64,000 bases of DNA. Source: Siderastrea siderea (taxonomy: Eukaryota; Cnidaria; Anthozoa; Scleractinia; Rhizangiidae). The DNA is taken from positions 57,148,399 through 57,212,398 of the forward strand of contig OZ034968.1 of the NCBI GenBank assembly GCA_964030785.1, written 5' to 3'. The translations under genes and the position numbers were made by a program. This document shows, piece after piece, positions 1 to 10,744 of this stretch (position 1 is its first letter; each line of letters begins with the position of its first letter). The notes beneath the pieces are model-generated. The model saw only the letters and a list, made by a program, of their open reading frames with translations, was not told the origin of the DNA and ran no database searches.

Positions 1-290
1 TTAAAGACGTCACATGACGTCGGAATTACAACATAATTTCTGAACAGCCGCCAACTTGGGGTTTTCAATGTCTTCAAAATTTGAGAAAACCATCAGAAAT
101 TGACCGATTTACGGTAATCAAAACAAACACTGCCGAAATGATATAAAAATGTAGAAGTTTAGACAAATTTAATATGCCATGTAGAAGTTGGGCCTTAGTA
201 AAAAAATTAAACCATTCATTTTACATTTTAAATTAAGAAAAGAATTCTAAAGAAACAAGAGCATTTTCCTCCTTAAAAAACGTTTTATAG
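1..290 (+). other. Intron 2 of copy A (partial), with dispersed repeat
   Basis: No coding signal is visible. The sequence ends in the acceptor TTTTATAG just before the YGD exon. The GACGTCAC... stretch near position 6 belongs to a dispersed intronic repeat also seen near 10960, 25525, 29150, 30847 and 35985, usually with a CATCTTGGATT motif. The matching intron of gene 2 (30307-31073) carries the same repeat in the same place, so it probably predates the duplication. Confidence 0.5.
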
Positions 291-447
291 ATATGGCGAC
301 AAGACACCGAAGTCCATAACTGCTCGCCTATTTGCTGTGATGTGGATAATGGTCGGTATAACCATTTGTTCAATACTAACAGCTACACTTTCCAGTGCCT
401 TGACGAACGTTACGGTGGAAAGATATGACGTCCTGGCAGGAATTAAG
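291..447 (+). CDS. Copy A exon 3: YGD filter half + M2
   Basis: This 157-bp exon starts in phase 2: the G-G from the previous exon plus A completes the glycine of TVG-YGD. It reads YGDKTPKSITARLFAVMW... through a hydrophobic helix containing SILTATLSSALT, and ends YDVLAGIK before gtatat. YGDKTP is the outer part of a K+ channel filter. The TATLSSALT stretch sits where iGluRs carry their conserved SYTANLAAF-type gate. The exon is open throughout and the same length as in gene 2 and gene 3. Confidence 0.85.
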
Positions 448-523
448 GTATATTCAAAACATTAGGGCATAATCACAAAAATTGACTTCTAAGTTTAAAC
501 TCTTTCATTAACTGGAATTGTCA

Positions 524-525
524 GC

Positions 526-571
<46 letters not shown>
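524..571 (+). repeat. (CAA)n microsatellite
   Basis: About 16 near-perfect CAA units within the intron of copy A. Confidence 0.95.
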
Positions 572-653
572 GAGATAACAATAGAATGAATTTCCAAAAT
601 TATCTTACAAACCTTAACTGACGTAGACAAAAGTTGCAAACCTCAGTGAAAAA

Positions 654-665
654 CAAGTAAGGGGT

Positions 666-701
<36 letters not shown>

Positions 702-1126
702 GACGTGAAACACAAATTTTGGATTTATCGACTGAGTTGATAAGGTAAATTGACCACCGTAAAGACATTGAAAGTTGACGTTTCGAGCGTTAGCCCTTCG
801 TCAGAGCAAATCAAGGAACTGTGGGTTGCACTTGGTTTATATGGGGAGTGGTGGAGCTACGCTATTGGTGGGAACATGGCAACGTGAAAACAAGAATAAA
901 TTAATTGCATGAAAAGCGTTCGTTGATACCGTGGGGATTAAGTGTGCGGATTTGAAAAATGAATTTTTGTTCTAGATTTTTACGGCTTTCCGTGTTACTG
1001 AGAAGAACTTGATCTTTTTATGACTTCTGTCAACTCCTTTCACCCTGCACTGGTGAAAAATTTCCGGAAATTTCGATCGCAATCGGTGGCCAATTTACCT
1101 TATCAACTCAGTTGATAAATCCAAAA
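654..1126 (-). repeat. Penelope-like fragment with inverted ends
   Basis: This 473-bp insertion is flanked by the 12-bp direct repeat CTCAGTGAAAAA (642-653 and 1127-1138), taken as a target-site duplication. Related sequence, in opposite orientation, occurs in gene 3 near 49327-49427. An inverted pair at about 719-760 and 1083-1125 (TCAACTCAGTTGATAAAT type) lies inside. A hammerhead core on the minus strand (774-807) points to a Penelope-like element, whose terminal repeats are known to carry such ribozymes. No reverse transcriptase is present, so this is only an end fragment. Confidence 0.55.
774..807 (-). ncRNA. Hammerhead ribozyme core motif (minimal type I, Penelope-like)
   Basis: On the minus strand the order is CTGACGA, a stem II hairpin (GGGC, loop TAAC, GCTC), then GAAAC followed by GTC. 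These are the invariant CUGANGA and GAAA boxes and a GUC cleavage triplet. The very short ACGT stem III is the kind reported for dimeric hammerheads of Penelope-like elements. Stem I was not modelled in full, so activity is unproven. Confidence 0.6.
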
Positions 1127-1487
1127 CTCAGTGAAAAATAACTTGCCGGTTACGGACATTTTGAATTCTCTCACTCTTGTTTAAGGCGCTACATTATGTC
1201 AAAGAAATGCGTTTTGTCTTGCCATCGATCGAGCACGAGGAACCACAAGCTTGTGCATGAACACACGGTGTGTGTGTTGCAGGAAGATTCTTCCGAAAAT
1301 GACGAGGTGTTAAAGTTTACTTTAGTTTACCCATGTGGAAAAATTTTCGTACAGCTCCAAACATGCACTCTATTTCATAAGTTATCTAGTCGTTTTTCCT
1401 TATATTCCATCATGTGAGGCTCACAGCAAATTCGGGGCTGAGCCTGCGGGGCTGTATTACGTAAAAGAAATGCGTTTTGTTTTGCAG

Positions 1488-1551
1488 ATCGGTGCCGCGA
1501 GAGACAGTATTGCAATTCAGAAAGCAGTGAATCTTGGTGTGAACCTAACAG
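1488..1551 (+). CDS. Copy A exon 4: start of S2
   Basis: This 64-bp exon follows TTTTGCAG and precedes gtcagt. It is read IGAARDSIAIQKAVNLGVNL + T + split codon. Length and phases (0 in, 1 out) are identical in copy B, gene 2 and gene 3. It continues the extracellular S2 lobe directly after the M2 exon. Confidence 0.85.
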
Positions 1552-3202
1552 GTCAGTGTTTATTGCAATTCATAGTAAATTTAGTCTGGCGCATTGCATG
1601 TCGGCTCGAGTGCCCAGAATAAGTGCCTACCTAGTTGAGCCTGGCCCCATTCACACCAATCCTTTTTCGTTTGAATCTTAATGCATACACAATGATGCTT
1701 TTTTGCCGATCTAATCCTCATTAAAATGATGGAAACAGATACCTATATTCCTGTAAACGGAGGTTTTCAAATATCTTCTCCAGAATGGAGACTTTTGAAA
1801 ACGGACGTACGGTCCTACTATTTTGGGCGGAGTTTTACTATAACGCTGACACCATGCGCAATTGACAGGGAAACTGCTAAATTTTCCAGTTCTCGAAGAA
1901 CTGAAAACGCGTGCTTTTTGTTCGTTTATGCTTCAAAAGATGATGCTCAGACATCTGAAAACAAAATCACATCACTTGTGATTGTTTCAGTTCCAGCCCG
2001 TAGTTTAACACTAGTTCAACACTAGTGTGAATCGTTTGGGATAGGATAGAAACGAAGGAATTTAAAAAAGTTTCAGTGTGGACGTGAACTAAATGCAGAT
2101 TGAATGTTGTCCTGTGCCTTTGATGTATATTCGCTGCGTTGTTGTGAGTGTCCACCCTGTTTTCGGTGTTTAGATTCAGTGTACATACTACAGGACTGCC
2201 ACTGTAAAGGAACGATCAAGAAAAGCCTTTTAACGTTTTTCAAGATCGACTACTTTAAATCAGTTCTCCATAGTCAGTACAGATAAGAACAGAAAAGGAC
2301 AGGTAAGGACAGAAAAGGACTTGTAGGGATGAGGAAGGATAGATAAGGCCATCAATAGATCGGTAGGACTAGTAAGGGAACCTCTGCGTCAAATATGTGA
2401 AGTACACGATGAGATCATAGGTAGGCGACTATATGGTATGCTATCACGGAGTACTTACCTTCATCATTGGTTATTAAAAGTTAGGAAACTTTTCTCTTGT
2501 GCTGGATGGCGATTTCTACCTGGCAACAACATTAGCCACTGAAGAAGCACCTTTTGGGTCTTTTTCAGGTTAGCACGTAGGGATTTAGTTGGACTAGAAA
2601 GCAAATAATCATCTCCTCAATTTTCTTCACATTTCTCTGTAACTTTTGCTGCGGACTTCGACAAGGTTACGGAAAAGCTGAAGCCACGACCATAATATAA
2701 GTTCTGCTATATGTCCTTCCGATTCAGCACAATAATCTCCTGTTTAGGATCTTAGATTTCCAACTCATGAGTTTTGCAGAGTTCAAATCTTACGGAACAT
2801 TGTTTCACAACGAATTTGAGATTTTCCTCAAAAATTCAAAAACTGTCATGGTATTCCTCCGTGTTTGCCCTATCTCCAAGTTGGCGGATTTTACCGTTAA
2901 AACAAAAGTGACCTGTAGCTTCCACCAGTAACACCCTCTCCTCCTAAACCCTATTCAATGTTGCATTGTGCTGCGAGCGCTTGTCTTTATCCGATGGGTT
3001 GAAACGTTTTCACATTACGTTGCCTCGTGGGAGAGAAAGAGGGGCATGATTTTACTAGTGGTGTTACTGATAGTAAGGTGAATAAAGCTTACTCAGTTAA
3101 ATGGTTTAAATAGCTCATAGTTAGGAAGCAGACAACGTTTATTGTCAGCGTTTGCTCACTCTCTCAATCATCATATTCACTGCTCATGAAACGTGCCTAT
3201 AG
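1552..3202 (+). other. Intron 4 of copy A
   Basis: No gene is recognised. A short purine-rich stretch of degenerate AGGACAG-type repeats lies at about 2285-2345. The small ORFs here have no recognisable family. Confidence 0.5.
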
Positions 3203-3490
3203 CTTTTGAAGACCTTGATGAGGCCGTACCATGCTTTGGTTGATGGACAGTCAGTAGACGGGATGATGGAGGAAATGTTTACTGCGATTGAATACCTGAA
3301 GCAAAGGAAAAAATCAAAGTTATCTATCGTCCACTTGTTTAAAGAGAAGCACGGGTATGGAATCGCGTTCAAGCAGACCGTAACGAACAAGTTTGGGAAA
3401 CGAATGTGGGGCTGCATGTCGAAAGTCGTCAACTATACAGTCACTAATGGTATCTATGATGTCACCAACAAGTACATTAATGGATTCAAG
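3203..3490 (+). pseudogene. Copy A exon 5: S2 lobe, frameshifted
   Basis: The acceptor CCTATAG and the donor AAG|gtaaga are intact. The frame opens AFEDLDEA and is then lost: GAGGCCGTACCATGC replaces GAGGTGCACGATGC of the sister copies, one base longer, and a TGA follows within five codons. Downstream, the other frame gives LVDGQSVDGMMEEMFTAIEY and later KHGYGIAFK, the GYG-type motif of the iGluR S2 lobe. Exon length is 288 bp against 287 in gene 2 and copy C. Confidence 0.8.
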
Positions 3491-5114
3491 GTAAGAGAGC
3501 TGCAGGATTAATTCAAGATGGACACATCGATCGTTTCCAGGTCTTTCGAGGTGTATTCCTTCATAATAATACATAGATTTAGCCAAGCCTAAAAGCGTAG
3601 CTCCACTTTTTTATAATTGCTGGAACTTCAGTATTTATTTTTAAAGAAATCGCAAACAAAAAAAAATAGGGAAAAAAATTTCTTCCCTCTTGGATTCGAA
3701 TCGCCGAGCCGCTGGAACTCAAAGAAATCGCGTTACCAATTGACAACTTCTGCTACCACGACAAATGAAGTTTTTCGGCTGTTTCAGTATTGATCGCAGC
3801 TCGATGGACATAAACAAGGTTGTTTTTCTTGGGAAAATGTGTTCGAACCGCTGCAAAAACCATGGTTGTAGACAGAAAAAACCGGAAGTCACTAGTTCTG
3901 CTATGTTTGACGTCCGAACCATTGCTAACGATGCTGCGAATTCAAGCGATATGTACTTCGACTAGATTCGATTTTACGCGAGTTACGGGAGTTACTGAGT
4001 TAAGATAAACACGGCTGTTTTCCCTGGGAAAATGTGTTCGGACCGCCGGAAAAATCATGGTTGTGGACAGAAAAAACCAGAAAGCACTAGCTCTGCTAGT
4101 TTTGGCGTCAGGACCGCTGCCAAATGCTGCGAACTCAAGTGATGTTCCGAACAAGTTGGCAGCCGAACCCAAGAAATAGAAAGTCCTCGACGACAAATTT
4201 CAGTTCATAACTTCAGTGAACTTTTCGCCTTCCACTTTTACAGTATAGATATAAGATATTTTTTCAAGTATGAAGCTGCCGAAGAATCGTTTTGGTAAAT
4301 CAGCTTAAGCTTTTAAAGAAACCTCTTTTTCAAAAGCTGGCATTCTCGGTCGGGTTGCCTTGGGAGTCCCCTCCCCTCCCCCAGTCTGAAAATATGTTCG
4401 TTGGTCATTACATATCTAATGACGTAATGACGTAACAAATTATTTTCCGAGAGACTCTGTGAACAAACTTGCTGTTCCACTGCCCCGAATGTGAAGCCGT
4501 TGTTTCTTTCTTTTTGTTAATATATGTATATATTTATTTGTTGTAATTACAGAGACTTTTTACTAATGAGTTTTACCGTGTATAAATGAAATTATCTATT
4601 CAACTCAATTCGGTACGGGCGTACGGATGTACGTACGTACGCTGACGTCAGAACCAAAATTTCTCGTATCAATAGATTACCAGATTTGCTTACCAATGGT
4701 GCTCCGCTCAGCGGCTTTCGGCCGCAAAGGAGCTCCGCTATAAAGCCAGCTTGTTCAACAGTGATTGTTTGAAATATTGAAAGCAAGGAACTGTTTTCCA
4801 GTATGATGATATGGATGAATGATGATCAAATTATTAATCGAATAACTTACAATAACACTAATAATAACGATACTGATACCGATAATTAATAATTTATACT
4901 CAATTCTGAGGCTCGTCTCACCGAATACTGATTGCTTGATTGTTAAAATAATGGGCGGATGCATCGATGGTTTATTAATTGATTGATTGATTGATTGATT
5001 GATATGTTGATAACAAAGGAAAGGAAAGGAATGCTTATGTACGGATTTGAAGCACAAAAATTAAATCCAAACATCTATCTGATTAACTGAGCTGAATTTT
5101 TTTTACTTTGATAG
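3491..5114 (+). repeat. Intron 5 of copy A with dispersed repeats
   Basis: The intron holds a degenerate tandem pair (about 3815-3960 and 4015-4160; GGGAAAATGTGTTCG in both). It then holds a repeat ending in GCTCCGCTATAAAG near 4745 that recurs near 10140-10490 and 35200-35525. Parts of both reappear inverted in the next intron (5958-6100, 6330-6530, 6790-6835). A GATT run lies near 4977-5003. No coding signal. Confidence 0.6.
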
Positions 5115-5322
5115 TCATTCACCCAACATCAGTCAACGGAAGACGAACAGCTACCAAAAACTTACAATGTTATCGATCAGAAATCTCCAGTGTTTATTGG
5201 TATCGTGATTGGCTTTGGTGGTATGGCGCTTGCTTTCTTTACCATTAACTTGGCGCTGAAGTGGTTCAGAGCACGGCGCTTACACAAACAAAGCCAAGAC
5301 GTTGAAACAGGACAAGGACAGG
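5115..5322 (+). CDS. Copy A exon 6: M4-like transmembrane helix
   Basis: This 208-bp exon, in phase 0, reads SFTQHQSTEDEQLPKTYNVI, then a hydrophobic helix FIGIVIGFGGMALAFFTINL, then a basic stretch KWFRARRLHKQS. The positive charges after the helix fit a cytoplasmic C-terminus. This is the position of M4 after S2 in eukaryotic iGluRs; bacterial GluR0 lacks this helix. The donor is CAGG|gtgaga. Confidence 0.8.
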
Positions 5323-5852
5323 GTGAGACCTTTAATATACAGTAGAATCCTAATCATTTGAACCGTTACGAAAAACACAAAACTGGCCCAGATATCGAAA
5401 GTTCGAGTTCTGAGGAGAAAACCATTTGAAAGGGAAAAGGAGGGGAAATTACCTTTGATTTGACTTAGCTAGATGTTGGAGTTATTGAGAGATCATCAAT
5501 TCTCAAGATTCTAAGGACTTGTAAAAGTCTCTTCTAATACTCAATTTTCGTATGTTAGGTTTTCGAAGGAAGAACTGTGGCAAGTCTAGCTTAGTTAAAA
5601 GAATTTTCCATGTTTTCGTACGTTATAGATGTAAGATTCCTGGTGTCCGGAACTCAACACCGTTTTCTTGATAAGTACCCTACCTTCTCTCTATCAAGAT
5701 TTACAAGTGACGGTGTTAACTCACTGGGCAAAAATTTCGTGACTGAGTTCCAATGTTCCGAGCTCCAGTGAGGACGAAGGATGGTGTGGCAAGTATTGCC
5801 ACCATAGGATTCTTTGTTTTTTGAGAGCTAGTGAATAAATAAATAAATAAAT

Positions 5853-5920
<68 letters not shown>

Positions 5921-6844
5921 GTCAATCTTATCATAAAAAATTGTCACTCGGTTAATGTTTAAGGTGGAGCCAGCGCGCTAGCGCGTCAGCGGAGCACCAT
6001 TGCTAAGGAAATTTGGTAACCTATCAAGCCAAGAAATTTTGGTAGTGACGTAATAGTCACGTGTCTGTCCGTCCGTCCGCACCACAGGGTTATCAATACA
6101 CTTCATACACTGGATGTAACCCTATGCTGAATCCCGTGTGTTTTTGGCGCGAAATCGCATGTTGACCCGCGTTGTAGCCGAAAACAAGCAAAGACAACAA
6201 AAGTCAAAAACAAACTTGTTAATGGGAAAAAAAGGTGCAAAAGAAAACTTAGTTGTCTTTTTGGTGGAAGGGGAAAAGTTCAATTTAGGCGAATAAAATT
6301 AGGCGATAATGTTCAGGCGAAAAGTTCAAATTTGCCTCGTCGGTTCTGTTCGAACTCGGTCGGCACACCGCTTGAGTTCGCAGCTTTTTGCAGCGGTTTC
6401 GACGCCAAAAATAGCAGAGGTAGTGCTTTTTGGTTTTTTCAGTCCACAACCATAGTTTTTACGACGTTCCGAACACATTTTGCCAGGAAAAACACCAGCA
6501 TTTTCATGCTGATAGGCAGCTTGTCACGAAGAAAGAAATAAGTACTAAAATTTACTTTCGAAATATTAATAACCGCTCATGGCCTAGTGGACTAATCACA
6601 GGCTTATGACGCCGATGAGGCGAGTTTCGGCTCTCAGCGAGGGTAGTTATGTCTTTTTATTTATTTATTTTAATTTAACGACTTGAATGAGAGTATTTTC
6701 ACAAATTAATAACTGCCAAGAAAAAAAGCAAAAAACAAAACCAGAAAGAAACAAAACAAAAAAGTGGGGGGGGGGGAGGGTTGAGGGGGAGGGGGGGCTC
6801 CGCTTTTAGGCTTGGCTAAATCTATGTATTATCTTGTTTTTCAG
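5323..6844 (+). other. Intron 6 of copy A: microsatellite and inverted repeat copies
   Basis: It contains an (AAAT)n/(ATCA)n microsatellite at about 5832-5927, and repeat copies inverted relative to intron 5 at about 5958-6100 and 6330-6530. A poly-G tract with GGGGGGGGAGGG lies near 6764-6797. A GCTTGGCTAAATCTATGTAT end near 6810-6830 is the reverse complement of the start of the intron-5 repeat near 3570. No gene is seen. Confidence 0.6.
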
Positions 6845-6939
6845 GTGAAATCTCTCACGAAAACTCACGACCGCCCTGGGCTGGAAAACGTTTAGAGTTT
6901 ACAGTAACTGAGTTAGCTAAAGATCCGTTTGCTCTATAG
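6845..6939 (+). CDS. Copy A exon 7: C-terminal tail, longer than in sister copies
   Basis: The acceptor is TTTTTCAG. The split codon gives G, then EISHENSRPPWAGKRLEF... to AKDPFAL and TAG, 31 codons plus the split one. In copies B, C and gene 2 the tail stops after AEI(S/F)(H/Y)EN. Here the TGA position reads TCA, and the former 3'UTR is read as 24 extra residues. The AATAAA present in the sister copies is AAGAAA here. Confidence 0.7.
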
Positions 6940-7277
6940 AAAGAAAGAAACCACAAGAGTCAAGATAAATGCGAGCCTAAGAATACTGTAAGCTAGGTCT
7001 TCAGCTTACAGCGAACGTGTAGTGACATTTTGTTGAATACGTTGCGGAGGGGGGGGGGGGAATATTATCTTTGACAAAAAAGGGTGATAAATGCAGACGC
7101 AGTGGGGATCTAAGTTCTTCCTTCTTACTTTGACAAAGAAAATAAGGTCACAAAGCTGAAACATTTAAAATACGTTTACCGTAGCATTTCAATCCGCTCC
7201 CCTCCCCTTTTTTCCCTATACCGGGAAAAGAGAGAAAAAAGTTAGAATAGAGGGCTGCACGTTTTACAAGTTTATCG
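6940..7277 (+). other. 3' flank of copy A up to duplication breakpoint
   Basis: It includes the 3'UTR-like remainder and a poly-G run near 7048-7060. It ends at the junction TCGGGAAA (about 7275), after which the sequence matches the interior of the Tc1/mariner-like element at about 32300. No gene is seen. Confidence 0.5.
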
Positions 7278-7278
7278 G

Positions 7279-7880
7279 GAAAGAGTGCTTGATCTACATC
7301 ATCAAGGGTTTTCGCAAAGAGAAATTTCACAAAATATGCGGGTTAACATCGGATATGTAAATAAAGTTGTCCAATTCCACGAAGACAACAACTCGACTCT
7401 GGCTGGGCCGCGAAAAACACCGGTTCCAAATAAAATGTCAGTAGATGTTGTTGAATACGTGGAGTCCGAGAAATTATGTCAACCTAGTATGTATACGAGT
7501 GAGATTCAACAGCCTTTGTTGTTAGATGGATTTTCTCCCCCTGGTAATTTACCATCACAGTCTGCAATAAAAAAAAGTGCATTCGGGAAGACTGCAAAAT
7601 GACAAAGAAAAATGTTTCCCAAGTACCCCAAGAATCATTGTCACAAGCAACTGGGGACTACACCGATTATTTTCTTGATCAAATTGGACGACATGACCAT
7701 ACAAAACTTCATTTTTTGACGAATGTGGTGTTATTGGAACATCAGGAAATCGCGTGTAAGGAAATTCCTATACTGGAGAACCTGCGATTGAAATTCAGCG
7801 CTACGCCTCAAACGCAAATTATACGCTCAACTTACTTCATTCCGTAAACGGAGTGGATTACTTTGATGTTTTTGATAAAA
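7279..7880 (+). pseudogene. Transposase remnant (HTH + start of DDE domain)
   Basis: It reads LDLHHQGFSQREISQNMRVN, a helix-turn-helix of the paired/Tc1 type, then TLAGPRKTPVPNK as linker. After frameshifts come DYTDYFLDQ and HFFDECGV-type sequence, where the first catalytic Asp of a DDE domain is expected. The second and third acidic residues are absent because the coding region ends near YFDV. It is broken in at least two places. Confidence 0.65.
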
Positions 7881-7968
7881 AGGCAACCTAACATATCAAA
7901 CGTAGCTTACTGCAGCATAACATGAGTAAAGTATAATCACACCATTTGCATGCAATCCTTTTTTCCGT

Positions 7969-8930
7969 TCACTGTACTCGGAGAGGGTCAACAATTCCAT
8001 GTTTATACTCTTCGATAACACTCGGCAATCTCCAGTCGTAAGTTTCCTCTAATGGAACTTTATCTCGTAGTGATCGCCGGAGAATCATCAAGTCTCTATC
8101 CAAGGCAGAACCATCTAAATATTTGGCTGGGTTCTGTTTTCTTAGACGTGGTCGCATGATGGCCAAGAAACTTGATTTAGCTCGTTGGCGGGAAGCGCTA
8201 AATATGTCTCTTAGCTTTCGCATACTTTTGTTCAAGTTCTTTCAGTTCACGCTGTAAGGTGCGAATATCGGCCAATAATTCTGGGTGTTTGTCCTTTAGC
8301 TTACAAGGGTTTACATCGTTACAAGGGCTTTTCTTACAATTTGTTCGGTTGTGGCCTGACGTATGACAAACAGTACACACTTTTCGTCTCCTCTCATAAA
8401 CATGCATTTCGTAAATCTTCCGGGGCTTTTTGCTTCTCTTGTAGATGACTTTTGGCACTTTTAACTTGCACTTCTAGAAGCTTAAGATTTTCTGACCATT
8501 CTGTAGCCCTTCGGTCCAAAGGACTTTGAATCGCTTGGGCGCTTTGGTTCGAAGTGGTTGCGCTCGCTCCGGGGCTCGCATCAAAACCAAAGTTGATGGC
8601 GGCCTCAGATGACTGCTGCTGGGACGTTTTATTCACAGCCGTTTTCAACACTGCTTAGACTTGGTGTCATATTCAGTCGTCTTGGCTCAAGGTGGTTGGG
8701 CTGACCAGTTTTTGTTTTGATGTTGTTGAGCTCGGCCTCTAATACGCGTCTTTCCGCAAGTAACAGCTTATCAGGAGACGGGAAGAACTAGTCCATATCC
8801 TCTGATTTCACATAAGCCAGTGACCTTCGCGAGCGGAACCCCTCCTTTCGAACTGGAACGAACGTCTTTCCAGTTTCATTCCCGGAGATAATGATTTGAG
8901 CCACATATAAACTTCGCTCTTGTCAGCCAT
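7969..8930 (-). pseudogene. Zinc-knuckle/coiled-coil ORF, broken copy
   Basis: Same protein as 32993-33957 (see there), split here into several frames. The N-terminus begins MADKSEVY at 8930. The middle frame has CTVCHTSGHNRTNC, a CX2CX4HX4C zinc knuckle. The C-terminus is intact across the frameshift point of the other copy, reading FSASRQRAKSSFLAIMRPRL to DPLRVQ and stop. Together the two copies indicate an ancestral ORF of about 340 residues. Confidence 0.65.
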
Positions 8931-9066
8931 GGTCGCTATGTTTCACTCTCAATATGTCTCAACAGATATAAATGTACGAGCCTCATTATGAAGTGACTTC
9001 GTGATTGGATGATGCTAAAAGACCTTGGAAAAAAGTCTAGTATTCATGGTTCGAGTGTCCCCAATG

Positions 9067-10680
9067 TAAACTCAAAACTGTTTCGCTTATCGTTACTTAA
9101 GTAACCCTTATATTTCGTTCTCTAACTTGAGACCATCGAGATTGAAAACAAACAAACACCGTCCAAGCATTTTTAACTCTATGGCATAAGTTTTGCGGGT
9201 GCAAATTGTTTGAAATTCGAACGCTTTTAGAAATGTACAGAACTGTTTTTGGAAGCTTTTCGGATGTAATAGGTTTAAACCGACAACTGCTTTGCTTATA
9301 GTTTTTTAAATAACTGTTATATTTCGTTCTCTAACTACAGATTATCAAGATTCAAAACAAACAAACACCATACACGCTTTAAATTATGCCGGCATGAGTT
9401 TTGCGGATGCGAAGCAAGCCTATCTAAAGTTAGGCGCTTTGAGGAACGCACAAGACTGTTTTCGGAAGCTTTTTGGATAAAATAGCTTTAAACCGACAAC
9501 TGCTTCGCATAAAAGATTATTACTATTGAAAACTTCAAGGACAAGAAAATCGACAATTGCAAGAAGAGATGTACCCGACAGTCAAAATTGAAGGCAATTA
9601 TTCGCCGTAATCTCAGTGAAGTGATGCTTGTGCAGCTAGTTGTCTTGCGACTGTACTTAGACCTACTGTTATGAAAAAACAAACACAAAGTAATGGACAG
9701 AGAAATCATTTTTGAAAAAAACTTTATTCGAAAACCTGCAAGTTTATACTTAAATGCAATTCGCGTTACACTTCCAAAATCGTGGGTCGGTCCACTCGAG
9801 TGAAATCGGCTGAGCATGGCAAAATATTCAAGGCTACATCTGTCACAAATCTGAGCGGGGTTTTCTAATAATTTGTAAAGTCAAAAGTAAAGGACACATT
9901 TATAATGACATAAATTAAATTTCCATTTCAAAACGTAATTTCTTTGACCGTAATACTCAAAATCATGTACCTTAGACCCTTTAAAAACTTCACTTACTGG
10001 GTTATGTTTCAGAACAGGGCAAGCTCTCCGCCGTGAAGAAAACAAAGCGATGAAGTCCTTTGAAGGCAGCTTTCGTAGCTTGAACTTTTCGCCTTCTACC
10101 AGGATTCTTTTGAACTTTTTCTTTCCATTTATAGATATTAGATGTTTTTAAAACTTCAGTACTCTCGAACAATCGTTTTGCTAAAGAAGCTTAAGCCTTT
10201 AAAGAAACCTCTTTTTCAAAAGCGACGATGGTCGTGCAATTTCCCGCCAAGAAAACGCCGGTTACCCAAAAGCACCGCGCGATTTCCCGCCAAGAAAAGA
10301 TGGCATTCTCTACCCCCCGTCGGGCTGTCTCGGGACTCCCCCCCCATCCCACAGAGTCTGTACGGACGGAAGGACGGACGGTCACGTGACTATTACGTCA
10401 CAACCAAAATTTCTCGGATCGATAGGTTACCAAATTTGCTTAGCAATGGAGCTCCGCTGGCCGGCTTTGCCCGCAGGCTCCGCTATTAACAAAGACGTGC
10501 AAACCGAGGACTTGCAGTTCGTCTTTTGTTCACTCCTTAATATTTCCAAGTACGTTGAAAACTTTCATTACCAGGAAAATAACTTGCAAACTAGCCTAAC
10601 ACGCAGGCATTCTCAATGTTCGTAGATTGTAATAGGTTTAGTGGTGTTATTACGTAGACGAAATGCACTTTGTTTCGCAG
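9067..10680 (+). other. Duplicated intron sequence (matches 34094-35705) with tandem and dispersed repeats
   Basis: Two tandem units of about 209 bp begin at TTATATTTCGTTCTCTAAC (about 9110 and 9319). A copy of the GGAGCTCCGCT-ended dispersed repeat spans about 10140-10490. ORFs here are repeat-derived. The acceptor TGTTTCGCAG closes the segment. Confidence 0.6.
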
Positions 10681-10744
10681 ATCGGTGCCACGAGGGATAG
10701 TATTGCAATTCAGAAAGCAGTGAATCTTGGTGTGAACGTAACAG
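10681..10744 (+). CDS. Copy B exon 4: start of S2
   Basis: 64 bp, reading IGATRDSIAIQKAVNLGVNV + T + split codon. The acceptor TTTCGCAG and donor gtcagt are intact; phases are as in the other copies. Confidence 0.8.

Larger units (their letters stand above)
1..6939 (+). pseudogene. iGluR-like K+ channel, copy A (5' truncated by window edge, frameshifted)
   Basis: Five consecutive exons are recognisable: 291-447, 1488-1551, 3203-3490, 5115-5322 and 6845-6939. They encode the second half of a K+ selectivity filter plus M2, the S2 half of an iGluR-type ligand-binding domain, an M4-like helix and a C-terminal tail. Intron phases match gene 2 and gene 3 exactly. Exons 1-2 (signal peptide, S1, M1, pore helix) should lie upstream of the window. 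The S2 exon is 288 bp instead of 287: one extra base at about 3226-3230 shifts the frame into a TGA. Unless that base is an assembly error, A cannot make a full-length channel. All other splice sites and exons are intact, so the loss looks recent. Confidence 0.8.
7278..9066 (+). mobile_element. Tc1/mariner-like element, left-truncated copy
   Basis: Colinear with 32303-34093, but missing the left inverted end and the first coding segment of the transposase. The right end, with GTTCATGGTTCGAGTGT-type sequence (ATTCATGGTTCGAGTGT here), is present near 9043-9059. It carries a broken transposase on plus and a convergent zinc-knuckle ORF on minus. The truncation point is also the left breakpoint of the B duplication. 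Confidence 0.75.

Noticed and set aside
9100..9520. CRISPR-like or satellite array
   Set aside because: Only two diverged units of about 209 bp; an ordinary tandem duplication in a eukaryotic intron.
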